Shown here: in pieces, positions 1 to 7,319 of the stretch
Layout: every line of letters starts with the position of its first letter
How positions within the stretch are numbered: the stretch's first letter is position 1
Source: Bacteroidales bacterium
GTDB taxonomy: Bacteria > Bacteroidota > Bacteroidia > Bacteroidales > VadinHA17
Direction of reading: 5' to 3'
Length of the DNA stretch: 7,716 nucleotides
NCBI GenBank assembly: GCA_015486475.1
Contig: WFRO01000001.1
Coordinates: 1 to 7,716 of the forward strand
Position numbers and translations under genes: made by a program
The notes under the pieces: generated by a model
Seen by the model: the letters and a program-made list of their open reading frames with translations, nothing else
What the model was told of the DNA's origin: nothing
Databases searched by the model: none

Positions 1-1038
1 CCCTATTATCTCCCCGGAGGAAGGCTTGTTTTCAGCCGGGAGATGCCGGATACGGGCACCGGTTCTTTCCTGGCTCTTTTCACCCTCACCCTGGATGGAA
101 AGAAACTGCGTCAGATCACTTATCATCCCAACCGCGATCTGATCGCCACCATCCTGCGGGACGGCCGGATCCTGATGCTCAGCAGACGGGTATTCCCGGA
201 TACCGGAAAAGCAAAGATGCTGGCCCTGCGTCCCAACGGAACGAAAATGGAACTTTTTTATGAGGGAGGAGACGGTACCATTACGGGTTTGCGGATGGCC
301 GAAACCCCGGAAGGCACCATCTGGTTCACCGAACGATCGCCTGCAGGCAAATGGAACCTTACCAGAATAGCCTATAACAGATCTCTTCATTCAGAAAAAA
401 TATGCACGGAAAAAATACCGGGAGAGTTTTATTCGGTGGCCCCGTACGACAGCGGACAGCTTGTCGTCAGTTTCAGAGAGCCGGGTAATGCTTATACGAC
501 ACTGGCCCTCTTCTCCCCAAAAGACAAGAAAGTACAGAAGACCCTTTTGTCGGATAAAGAATACAATTACCTGGATCCCGTGATCGCCCGGCCCTATGAA
601 AGGCCCAGGAACCTGCCGGATGAGCTCATGTGCAGTTACCCTACGGGTCTGCTCATGTCCCAGAATGTCAATTTCACCGGTGACAGTGTGCTTCCTGACA
701 ATATGAAAGCGGTCTCGGTAGAGATCCTCAGCATGGACAAAAGCCTCGGGATCGTCCCCCTGGAAAAGGACGGCTCCTTCTTTCTCAAGATCCCGGCCAA
801 TCTGCCGTTTCGTCTGCAAACTCTGGACAAGGACAAGAATGTGGTACTGGGACCTTCTGCCTGGTTGTGGGTGCGTCCTTTTGAAAGACGGGGATGCATA
901 GGGTGCCATGAAAACCCTGAACTGGCACCTGAGAACGTTGTCCCGATGGCCATTAACTATTTCCCTGTCGTCATTCCGGTAGATACCACAAAGGAACTGC
1001 AACGGGGAGAGACCTTTCATCTGGGGAAAATGCATTAA
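1..1038 (+). CDS. HzsA-related propeller/monoheme cytochrome c protein, 5' end missing
   Basis: The frame is open from base 1, so the N-terminus, including any signal peptide, lies outside the window; 345 residues are visible. The first ~190 residues look like blades of a TolB/WD40-like beta-propeller. The next ~110 form a compact domain (starting DPVIARPYERPRNLP) that leads into a heme-c site, GCIGCHE, with the CxxCH at residues 299-303 (bases 895-909), followed by NPELAPENVVP. This arrangement, especially RRGCIGCHE...LAPEN, is what I recall from proteins annotated as hydrazine synthase alpha-subunit-related, found in many non-anammox bacteria. Family knowledge: true HzsA has two hemes and works with HzsB and HzsC, neither of which is here, so hydrazine synthesis is not supported. 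A periplasmic or surface electron-transfer or small-molecule oxidation role is inferred. The first ATG in frame (base 43) is internal, not the start. The next gene begins 80 bases downstream. Confidence 0.8.
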   Translation, partial: PYYLPGGRLVFSREMPDTGTGSFLALFTLTLDGKKLRQITYHPNRDLIATILRDGRILMLSRRVFPDTGKAKMLALRPNGTKMELFYEGGDGTITGLRMAETPEGTIWFTERSPAGKWNLTRIAYNRSLHSEKICTEKIPGEFYSVAPYDSGQLVVSFREPGNAYTTLALFSPKDKKVQKTLLSDKEYNYLDPVIARPYERPRNLPDELMCSYPTGLLMSQNVNFTGDSVLPDNMKAVSVEILSMDKSLGIVPLEKDGSFFLKIPANLPFRLQTLDKDKNVVLGPSAWLWVRPFERRGCIGCHENPELAPENVVPMAINYFPVVIPVDTTKELQRGETFHLGKMH

Positions 1039-1118
1039 AAAAGACACGTACCGGTTGTTAATTTTTGATAAAGATCTATACGGCACAGAGAAAGTAAGAG
1101 CAAAAAAGGATTAAGGAT

Positions 1119-3212
1119 ATGAAAAGGAAAAGGTTGATCATTTTGCTTGTTGTGGTGGGGATGTTGGGAATTTTATATTTTCCTGCTCATAATGCTGCGC
1201 GTAAGCATGTCAATTATATGACAGCTGTTGACAATCACCCGTTGAATTGTACACGCTGTCACCTGCACATGATCAATGAGGGGCCGCTCTACAAAGCGGT
1301 CAACAGGACGTACCGTTCACCGTATAATCTGGCCATCTCACCTGATGGAAAAACCCTGTATGTGGTGGCACAGGAGAGCAGTGAATTACTGGTTGTGGAT
1401 GCTCAGGAAGGGAAGGTCAGGGAGGTGCTCCCGGTAGGTAAACAGCCACATACGGTCGTTGTCACCTCCGACGGTAAAACGGCTTTTGTCAGTAATGAAT
1501 GGGCTGACAATGTATACAGGATCGATCTGACCAGTTTCGGGGTCACGGACACCCTGCATACAGGCAATGGTCCGGCCGGTATGGTACTGAGCAAAGACAA
1601 CCGTTATCTGTATGTGGCAAACTCTTTTGCCAATGAGATCTCCATATTTGATCTTTCCAGCGGAGAAGAGGTAAAGAGACTCCTGGCCGGTCATGATCCT
1701 GCGGGAGCTGCCATCTCCCCGGACGGGAAGACCGTATATGTCACCAGCCGGAGGATCCTGAAAAGACCTTACCGCAAACCCATAAGTGTAGAGCTCACCG
1801 AGGTGAATGCTGTCCGGCAGCGTGTTAAAACCCGCAAACTGTTCCATGATGCATATATCATGGAGAATGTTGATTTTACTCCTTCGGGTGACCTGGCAGT
1901 AGCCACACTGATACGACCCAAAAACCTGGTACCCTCCATCCAGGTGGAAGAAGGATTCATGATGACCCATGGTTTCGGGGTTATTGAGCCGGGTGACAGC
2001 GGCCGGATCATTCAACTGCTGACCGATGAGCCGAACGCCTATTACTCCGATCCTTTTGACATCGTCGTCTCACCGGATGGCAGGAAAGCCTTTATTTCCA
2101 GTTCCGGCGTAGACATGGTGCAGGTGATCGATCTGGACAAAGTACGTAAACTGATCGCCACTTCCACCGATAAGGAATTGAAGGAATATGCGAATAACAG
2201 GGGGCTCAGCAGCCGGTATGTGATCACACGTATTCCTGTGGGGGCCAATCCCAAAGGAATGGTCATCTCTCCCGACGGAAAGTATCTGTATGTAGCGGAG
2301 AGGCTGGATGACAAAATAGGCGTGATCAACACCGGGACATACCGTCTCGAGAGAGAGATCGATCTGGAAGGCCCCGGGAAGATCACTGTAGCACGGCGGG
2401 GAAGACAGGTCTTCAACAATGCCGGCGGCACTTTCCAGAATCAGTATGCCTGCTACACCTGTCATCCTGATGCAGGTGAGGACGGACTGGTATATAACAT
2501 GGCCGGCGTGGGCATGGGCAGGAATGTTACCAACACCCAGACTTTGAGGGATATTGCGGACATACCACCTTATAAATGGAATGGGCACAACCAGAGTGTA
2601 TATAAACAGGACGGCATGCGTTTCTCCACCTTCCTGACACGTACCGAGCCTTTCAATTTTGATGATCTGGATGCTCTGGCCTCTTACATTATGACCGGTA
2701 TCAAGAACCCTCCCAATCTGCGGTATAACCCGGACGGACATCTGACACCTGCCCAGAAAAGAGGTGAAAAGGTCTTTTTCCGCACCCACACAAACTGCGG
2801 GAAAGAGATACCTTACAAAAGTCGTTGTTATGTATGTCACCCGCCACCGGATTTTACAGATAAGTTGCTGGAGAACGTAGGTTCTTTGTCGGAAACGGAT
2901 GATTCCATTCCTTTCGACACCCCCCAGCTGAACAATCTCTTCAATGCCGGGCCCTACCTCCATGACGGCCGGGCCCAGAGTCTGGAAGAGATATGGACCA
3001 CCTACGATCCGGGAGACAGGCATGGCATCACCAGTGACATGACCAAAGACCAGCTGAACGACCTGGTGGAATTTCTGAAATCCATCAGGGATGCAAAATA
3101 TTATTCAAAGTATTATTCGGAGGAATACAAACCTTTGCTCAAAGCATTGTACAAACACAACTATTATTACGACCTGAGGAATGGTAAAGAAAATGAAGAA
3201 AACAATCACTAA
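1119..3212 (+). CDS. Triheme YVTN beta-propeller / MauG-like diheme cytochrome c protein
   Basis: 697 residues. The N-terminus (KRKR then a hydrophobic stretch, residues 6-21) is a secretion signal or an uncleaved membrane anchor; no strong cleavage site is visible. A first heme site, CTRCH, follows at 44-48. Residues ~66-420 form a YncE/YVTN propeller, with repeats of the SPDGKxLYV type at about 74, 117, 199, 318 and 384. The C-terminal part is a MauG/cytochrome c peroxidase-like diheme module with CYTCH at 445-449 and CYVCH at 570-574, then the family signature FDTPQLNN...PYLHDGRAQSLEEIW (HDG at 615-617). MauG/CcpA relatives use two c-hemes to reduce peroxide or oxidise protein or small-molecule substrates; the substrate here is unknown. 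Bases 1105-1110 (AAAGGA) give a reasonable ribosome-binding site 8 bases before the ATG. Only 12 bases separate it from the next gene. Family assignment is firm; activity is not. Confidence 0.88.
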   Translation: MKRKRLIILLVVVGMLGILYFPAHNAARKHVNYMTAVDNHPLNCTRCHLHMINEGPLYKAVNRTYRSPYNLAISPDGKTLYVVAQESSELLVVDAQEGKVREVLPVGKQPHTVVVTSDGKTAFVSNEWADNVYRIDLTSFGVTDTLHTGNGPAGMVLSKDNRYLYVANSFANEISIFDLSSGEEVKRLLAGHDPAGAAISPDGKTVYVTSRRILKRPYRKPISVELTEVNAVRQRVKTRKLFHDAYIMENVDFTPSGDLAVATLIRPKNLVPSIQVEEGFMMTHGFGVIEPGDSGRIIQLLTDEPNAYYSDPFDIVVSPDGRKAFISSSGVDMVQVIDLDKVRKLIATSTDKELKEYANNRGLSSRYVITRIPVGANPKGMVISPDGKYLYVAERLDDKIGVINTGTYRLEREIDLEGPGKITVARRGRQVFNNAGGTFQNQYACYTCHPDAGEDGLVYNMAGVGMGRNVTNTQTLRDIADIPPYKWNGHNQSVYKQDGMRFSTFLTRTEPFNFDDLDALASYIMTGIKNPPNLRYNPDGHLTPAQKRGEKVFFRTHTNCGKEIPYKSRCYVCHPPPDFTDKLLENVGSLSETDDSIPFDTPQLNNLFNAGPYLHDGRAQSLEEIWTTYDPGDRHGITSDMTKDQLNDLVEFLKSIRDAKYYSKYYSEEYKPLLKALYKHNYYYDLRNGKENEENNH

Positions 3213-3224
3213 ATTTTATGTAAT

Positions 3225-4409
3225 ATGATCCATCTTAAGTTTAAAAAGGGAATACAGGTTTTATTCGTCGCATTGCTCATTCTCACTGTCAGTGCTTTCT
3301 CCACGGATCGTGTGGTGAATGACAGGGACGAAGATGCAACGGATGCTTCCGGTGTGCCTGCAACAGGCACCTATGCACAGATCTTAAAAGCTGCCGGAGA
3401 TATGCCGGTATATGGTCACTGGCAGTCTTTTACAACAGAAAACGGCCTGCCGGCCAATAAGGCTTACTGTGTACGTATTGATGGGGACAGGGTCCTGGTA
3501 GGCACCAGTGGTGGTCTGGCCGTATATGAAGATGGCAAGTGGAAAACTTATACCACCAAAGATGGTTTGGGTCACAACGCTGTGCTGGCCATAGATGTGA
3601 GTCAGCTTACCGGTGACGTATGGCTGGGCACCCTGGGAGGGCTCACCCGCTGGTCGGGCGGAAGTTTTTACACCTTTACCCAGTTGAACAGCGGCATGCC
3701 CAATGACGTGATCTATTCGGTGGCATGTGACGGAAAAGATGTGTGGGTGGCCACCGGCGGCGGAGCCGGCCATTACGACACTTACAAGGACCAGTGGGAG
3801 ATCTATATGGAAAGGAATGCCCCCATGCATGAGCCCTGGACTTATGGTGTCTGTGCCGGCGACGGGAAAATATGGATCGCTGCCTGGGGGGGCGGGATCA
3901 TTGAATTCAACAAAAAAACAAAGAAGTTCAGGGATTATACCGACCCCGATGAGCAAATGGAACTCGATGTATTCCCCGATGACGGTGTGGTGCATGATAT
4001 CACCACCGGGGTTTCCTATGCTGATGGGATCCTATGGGTAGCCACCTACTTTGGGGTCAACTGGTACGACGGCGCTCACTGGAAAACTTTTTTCGACAAA
4101 GACTCCGGCCTGCTGAGCAATTTCAATAATTTTAACAGGGCCGTTGGGCCGGTAGTATATTATTGTACCGATAAGGGATTGAGCACCTTTAACGGAAAGA
4201 CATGGGTATGTTACCAGCGTAACGAAGACAAGCCGGGCGGCAACGTACTGATAACCAACGGCCCAAAACTTACCGACGGGGTCAAGACAACAAAATATGC
4301 CGTCCCTACTTCCCTGTCACACAACTTTGTCATCGGCGTGGATGCCAACGATAAGGAAGTATGGATCGCTACCTCCCACGGGGTAAGTCATGGAGAGAGA
4401 ATAAAATAG
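3225..4409 (+). CDS. Secreted stand-alone Reg_prop-type beta-propeller protein
   Basis: 394 residues beginning with a Sec signal (KFKK, then hydrophobic residues 10-24; likely cleavage near SAFS/T, residue 26), so the product is periplasmic or extracellular. From about residue 63 it has Reg_prop-type repeats, each with a W/L-hydrophobic-G/A-T-xx-G core strand: LVGTSGG (91), VWLGTLGG (132), VWVATGGG (173), IWIAAWGG (216), LWVATYFG (270), VYYCTDKG (311) and VWIATSHG (379). That gives seven blades, the last probably closed by the early strand near WQSFTTENGL (66-75). About 30 residues (334-363) are inserted between blades 6 and 7. In Bacteroidota such propellers are usually the periplasmic sensor half of hybrid two-component proteins; here the frame stops right after the last blade, with no transmembrane helix, kinase or regulator. 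It may act as a binding or scaffold protein for the neighbouring hemoproteins (inference). There is no clear Shine-Dalgarno; the start follows an A/T-rich leader. Confidence 0.85.
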   Translation: MIHLKFKKGIQVLFVALLILTVSAFSTDRVVNDRDEDATDASGVPATGTYAQILKAAGDMPVYGHWQSFTTENGLPANKAYCVRIDGDRVLVGTSGGLAVYEDGKWKTYTTKDGLGHNAVLAIDVSQLTGDVWLGTLGGLTRWSGGSFYTFTQLNSGMPNDVIYSVACDGKDVWVATGGGAGHYDTYKDQWEIYMERNAPMHEPWTYGVCAGDGKIWIAAWGGGIIEFNKKTKKFRDYTDPDEQMELDVFPDDGVVHDITTGVSYADGILWVATYFGVNWYDGAHWKTFFDKDSGLLSNFNNFNRAVGPVVYYCTDKGLSTFNGKTWVCYQRNEDKPGGNVLITNGPKLTDGVKTTKYAVPTSLSHNFVIGVDANDKEVWIATSHGVSHGERIK

Positions 4410-4427
4410 ATCAAAATATTATTAGTA

Positions 4428-4454
4428 TTGAAACACTTTTTTCTATAAATTTAC
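4428..4454 (+). promoter_or_regulatory. Weak Bacteroidota-like promoter candidate before the RidA-like gene
   Basis: The 65-base A/T-rich gap between the propeller gene and the RidA-like gene contains TTG (4428-4430) and TAAATTTAC (4446-4454), one base off the Bacteroidota -7 consensus TAnnTTTG. The 15-base spacing is shorter than the usual ~17-23, so this may be chance in A/T-rich DNA. The gap shows no clear terminator hairpin, so read-through from upstream is equally possible. Confidence 0.22.
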
Positions 4455-4474
4455 AAACACAAAAACGGAACGAT

Positions 4475-5050
4475 ATGATAGAGACACAGAAGATCCTGAT
4501 CGACCTGAACAAGCTGACTGACGGGGAAAAGGAAGAGATGAAGAAACTGGGCATACTGGATGATCTGGGCACGATCACCGAGAACCACAAGGAGACGGTT
4601 CAGACGGACACCAAGCCTCTTGAAAAGTTTGCCGTACATGCTCCCAATGTGATCAACGAGGCGTACAATTATCAGAAGCCCTCTTCTTTTTCCCGGGCAC
4701 TCCGCTTTGATTTCGGAGGATATAAAGTGCTGATGATCTCCGGCACAGCCAGTGTGAACGATAATGGCGAGGCTGAGCATATAGGAGATTTCAAGGCGCA
4801 GTTGTGGCGCACTTATGTGAACATCACCAACCTGCTGAAAGCAGAAGGCATGACCTGGCACGATGTGGTCAGGACGACCAACTACCTGCGTGACATTGAA
4901 AGAGATTACGCGGAATTCAACAAGATCAGGACCACCTTTTACAACTGGCTGGGCCTTGATCCGCTGCCTGCCAGCACAGGAATCCAGGCAAGGCTTTGCT
5001 GGGAGACCCTGCTGGTGGAAATTGAAGCCATTGCGATCAGAAAGTATTAA
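4475..5050 (+). CDS. RidA-superfamily (YjgF/UK114-like) protein with N-terminal extension
   Basis: 191 residues with no signal peptide, so cytoplasmic. Residues ~65-191 are a RidA-like domain: FSRALRF, then LMISGTASVNDNGE (86-99), HIGDFKAQLWRTYVNI, a VVRTTNYLRD strand (131-140), PASTGIQARLCW (165-176) and a LLVEIEAIAIRK end. The ~60 residues before it (a charged, probably helical stretch) exceed the ~130-residue canonical RidA. Canonical imine deaminases carry a catalytic arginine (Arg105 in E. coli RidA); counting back from the shared VEIEAIA motif, that position falls at Ser/Thr in ASTG here, so imine/enamine deaminase activity should not be assumed. The SGTAS and STGIQARL signatures recall the RidA-like domains of chorismatases (FkbO/XanB2 type), but the protein is much shorter than those ~330-residue enzymes. 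The ATG at 4475 is chosen because the in-frame ATG at 4361 lies inside the upstream gene and would add a low-complexity, non-RidA leader. Confidence 0.85.
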   Translation: MIETQKILIDLNKLTDGEKEEMKKLGILDDLGTITENHKETVQTDTKPLEKFAVHAPNVINEAYNYQKPSSFSRALRFDFGGYKVLMISGTASVNDNGEAEHIGDFKAQLWRTYVNITNLLKAEGMTWHDVVRTTNYLRDIERDYAEFNKIRTTFYNWLGLDPLPASTGIQARLCWETLLVEIEAIAIRKY

Positions 5051-5066
5051 ATTTAAATTCCTGCTC

Positions 5067-6353
5067 ATGAAAAAGGTTATAAGATCCTTCTTCATTTTTC
5101 TCCTGTTATCCATATCGGCATTTTCTTTCGGACAGGAGAAAAAACATAATTACGGTAATACGCCGGATGATATGGTGCCTTACGGAAGATTCCAGGAGGC
5201 ATACATCAACTTTTTCGACACACCCCAGCCCTTTACGGGAGCCGGACGCGAAAAACCCGAACCCACGGACCTGAAAGAGGTCAGGATCGGCTTTCTGGGT
5301 CCGCTGGACAGCACCGCTCTGGTTCCCCAGGGGAAAATGATGCTGAAAGGCTGTGAGCTGGCTATCGAACAGGCCAATAAGGAGGGCGGATACAAAGGGA
5401 TCCCCTTCAAGCTGATGGTTCACAACGATTTTGGTCTCTGGGGAGCTGCCGCCAATAAGGTAGTGGAGATGTATGATGAACATGTATGGGCTTTCCTGGG
5501 CTCCATTGATGATATCAATACCCACGTGGCCCTGCGAGCCACCCTGAAGATGGAGATCCCCATGGTCAACTCGGGCGATCCCGACCCCACCCTTTGTGAG
5601 ACACGCATCCCCTGGATGATCCATGTGATCTCGGACGACCGGCAGAGCTGCTATGCCCTGGCCGAGTATATTTACAAGGTCAAAAAACTAAAGCGGGTGG
5701 CGGTCATGCGTGTGGACAGCCGTTACGGGCGTGTGGGGGTAAAAGAATTCAGGGAAGCAGCCCGCCGTATAGACCATCCGATCGTTCTGGAGATACGTTT
5801 CCTCGACGGTGATACGGTTTTTACCAAACAGATACAGCGCATCAAGGATGTCAATCCCGATGCCGTCCTGTTGTGGGGTAATGCTGAAGAGACCGCTCTC
5901 ATTGTAAACCAGTTACGTGCAGCAGGGGTGGACGTACCGATCTTCGGTTCCGACAGGATGGTAAATCCCACGTTCCTGAAGATCGCCGGCAAGAACGCTG
6001 AAGGTATCGTGACCACCTGTCAATACGACCCCAGTGCCGACAACCCCAAACTGGAAAAATTCAAGAAAGAATTTTACGATCGCTTCGGTGAAGAGCCTGA
6101 CGTGTTCGCGGCCCACGCTTACGATGGCATGAATATCATCATCGCAGCCATCCGGAAAGCCGGCCTGAACCGGTACAAGATCCGCGATGTATTGACCGAT
6201 CTCAAGACTTTCCAGGGCTATGAAGGGGTCACCGGGAAGATCATCTTTGATGACGCCTGGAACGATATAGGCTCCATTTATATGGCAAAGATCCATGACG
6301 GGAATTTCATATTCTTTCCTTCCCCTCTTGATACTTTGACATCAAATAAGTAA
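5067..6353 (+). CDS. Periplasmic type I substrate-binding protein (Peripla_BP_6 / LivJ-like)
   Basis: 428 residues. A Sec signal (MKKVIRS plus a hydrophobic core, cleavage near FGQ/E at 22-24) with no lipobox cysteine predicts a soluble periplasmic protein. About 45 unusual residues follow (Y/F/P-rich, roughly 25-70) before the binding domain begins at VRIGFLGPLD (72-81). The fold then follows the branched-chain amino-acid binding-protein pattern: a QGKMMLKGCELAIEQANKEGGY helix, WAFLGSID (141-148), a mid-domain hinge with PWMIHVISDDRQ (182-193), VAVMRVDSRYGRVGVKEF, and a late AHAYDGMNIIIAAIRKAG segment. Instead of the usual DxxxxPxxA motif it has HNDFGLWGAAANKVVEMYD (from 119), shared in form with the second binding protein downstream. 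The ligand cannot be read from the sequence, and no ABC permease or ATPase is present, so a sensor or carrier role is as possible as import. ATG 5067 is preferred over upstream in-frame starts because it alone gives a signal peptide and does not overlap the RidA-like gene; the gap is 16 bases. Confidence 0.9.
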   Translation: MKKVIRSFFIFLLLSISAFSFGQEKKHNYGNTPDDMVPYGRFQEAYINFFDTPQPFTGAGREKPEPTDLKEVRIGFLGPLDSTALVPQGKMMLKGCELAIEQANKEGGYKGIPFKLMVHNDFGLWGAAANKVVEMYDEHVWAFLGSIDDINTHVALRATLKMEIPMVNSGDPDPTLCETRIPWMIHVISDDRQSCYALAEYIYKVKKLKRVAVMRVDSRYGRVGVKEFREAARRIDHPIVLEIRFLDGDTVFTKQIQRIKDVNPDAVLLWGNAEETALIVNQLRAAGVDVPIFGSDRMVNPTFLKIAGKNAEGIVTTCQYDPSADNPKLEKFKKEFYDRFGEEPDVFAAHAYDGMNIIIAAIRKAGLNRYKIRDVLTDLKTFQGYEGVTGKIIFDDAWNDIGSIYMAKIHDGNFIFFPSPLDTLTSNK

Positions 6354-6358
6354 ATTTG
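6328..6358 (+). promoter_or_regulatory. Candidate Bacteroidota-type promoter for the DAHP synthase gene
   Basis: TTG at 6328-6330, a 20-base spacer and TAAATTTG at 6351-6358 match exactly the Bacteroidota primary-sigma consensus (TTG-N17-23-TAnnTTTG). Transcription would begin shortly after 6358 and leave a leader of about 30 bases before the ATG at 6392. The site overlaps the end and stop codon of the binding-protein gene, which would allow the DAHP synthase and second binding protein to be expressed apart from the upstream hemoprotein genes. The motif is short, so chance is possible. Confidence 0.45.
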
Positions 6359-6391
6359 GACTTTAGAACCGTATTAACCCTGCAGGAATCC

Positions 6392-7273
6392 ATGAAATCT
6401 GACAAAGCCAACAACTTTAAGTCACGGCATAAGAAGTCTGCACTCCTGGTGGACAGGGATGGTGATAAGCAGAACACTGTGATCAATGTTCACGGGATCA
6501 ATATCGGGGACGGAGATGTCATTATCATGGCAGGGCCCTGTGCCGTGGAAAGCCGTGATCAGTTGCTCACCACGGCCCGGCAGGTTGCCGGATCGGGAGC
6601 CAGCTTTTTGCGGGGAGGAGCTTTCAAGCCGCGTACTTCCCCTTACAGTTTTCAGGGGCTCGGAGAAGAAGGCCTGCACTACCTCCGGGAGGCCAAAGCG
6701 GAAACAGGCCTGCCCATTGTCACAGAGGTAATGGATACACGGGACATGGACATGGTTTGCGAATATACCGACATCGTGCAGATCGGTTCCCGCAACATGC
6801 ACAACTTCCCGCTCCTGAAAGAGGCAGGTATTTGTGGCAAGCCTGTTCTTTTCAAAAGAGGGCTGATGGCCACGGTGGATGAATACCTGCTGGCGGCTGA
6901 ATACATTCTTAAAGAAGGCAATGATCAGGTGATCCTCTGTGAACGCGGCATCCGCACTTTTGAAACCTCCACGCGCAACACACTTGACCTGTCCGCCGTA
7001 CCCGTGCTGAAAAGAAATACACATCTGCCGGTCATCGTTGACCCCAGCCACGGCACAGGACACAGGTGGCTGGTACCTATCATGTCGAAAGCGGCCATCG
7101 CCGTCGGCGCCGACGGGCTGATCGTTGAGGTGCACAACAACCCTGAAGAAGCACTCAGCGACGGGATACAATCCCTTTACCCCGAAGAGTTTGACCAGAT
7201 GGTAAAGGACCTTCAGGATCTGGCACACGCGCTGGGAAGGAAGATCCATATTCCGAAGCACATGCCTGCCTGA
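6392..7273 (+). CDS. aroF: 3-deoxy-7-phosphoheptulonate (DAHP) synthase, type I-beta, no regulatory domain
   Basis: 293 residues, cytoplasmic. It condenses phosphoenolpyruvate and erythrose 4-phosphate into DAHP, the first step to chorismate. The TIM-barrel signatures are complete: MAGPCAVES (46-54), RGGAFKPRTSPYSFQGLG (74-91), QIGSRNMHNFPLLKE, PVLFKRGL, ILCERGIRTFE, PVIVDPSHGTGHR (213-225) and a VEVHNNPEEALSDG end. The four metal ligands are Cys50, His220, Glu246 and Asp257. All four sit exactly 52 residues before their recalled counterparts in the Thermotoga maritima enzyme (102, 272, 298, 309), so the barrel aligns without gaps there and only the N-terminal ferredoxin-like feedback domain is missing, replaced by a short basic leader. 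No chorismate mutase is fused. The enzyme is therefore probably not inhibited by Phe/Tyr through that domain. ATG 6392, preceded by GCAGGA, is preferred to the in-frame TTG at 6356, which lies in the putative promoter. The symbol is by family convention (aroA in Bacillus). Confidence 0.95.
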   Translation: MKSDKANNFKSRHKKSALLVDRDGDKQNTVINVHGINIGDGDVIIMAGPCAVESRDQLLTTARQVAGSGASFLRGGAFKPRTSPYSFQGLGEEGLHYLREAKAETGLPIVTEVMDTRDMDMVCEYTDIVQIGSRNMHNFPLLKEAGICGKPVLFKRGLMATVDEYLLAAEYILKEGNDQVILCERGIRTFETSTRNTLDLSAVPVLKRNTHLPVIVDPSHGTGHRWLVPIMSKAAIAVGADGLIVEVHNNPEEALSDGIQSLYPEEFDQMVKDLQDLAHALGRKIHIPKHMPA

Positions 7274-7319
7274 ACCCTTCCTGCCCTTCCCGCTTTTCAT
7301 TGCTTTATCAGGTACCAGG

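Noticed and set aside
1..1038. Hydrazine synthase / anammox function
   Set aside because: Only similarity to one subunit family is visible; HzsB, HzsC and hydrazine dehydrogenase are absent from the window.
391..1086. Long minus-strand open frame (231 codons) opposite the HzsA-like gene
   Set aside because: It lies opposite a well-supported gene, runs past it into the gap, and has no recognisable domain or signal; a shadow frame.
1039..1118. Promoter or terminator in the 80-base gap after the first gene
   Set aside because: Near-matches to TAnnTTTG (TAATTTTTG, one base too long) exist, but none has correct spacing, and there is no stable hairpin followed by a T-run.
2940..2980. Repeated GGGCCC-containing palindromes as a possible hairpin
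   Set aside because: They lie within the conserved coding sequence of the MauG-like domain and are explained by Gly/Ala/Arg/Pro codons.
2070..3023. Minus-strand open frame of 317 codons opposite the triheme gene
   Set aside because: It is antisense to the conserved MauG-like domain and its translation shows no known motif; length alone is not evidence.
4361..4474. N-terminal extension of the RidA-like protein to an upstream in-frame ATG
   Set aside because: It would overlap the end of the propeller gene, and the added residues look like translated A/T-rich intergenic sequence; ATG 4475 fits better.
4863..5066. N-terminal extension of the first binding protein into the RidA-like gene
   Set aside because: It reads the RidA-like gene out of frame and would bury an obvious signal peptide in the interior; ATG 5067 is the sensible start.
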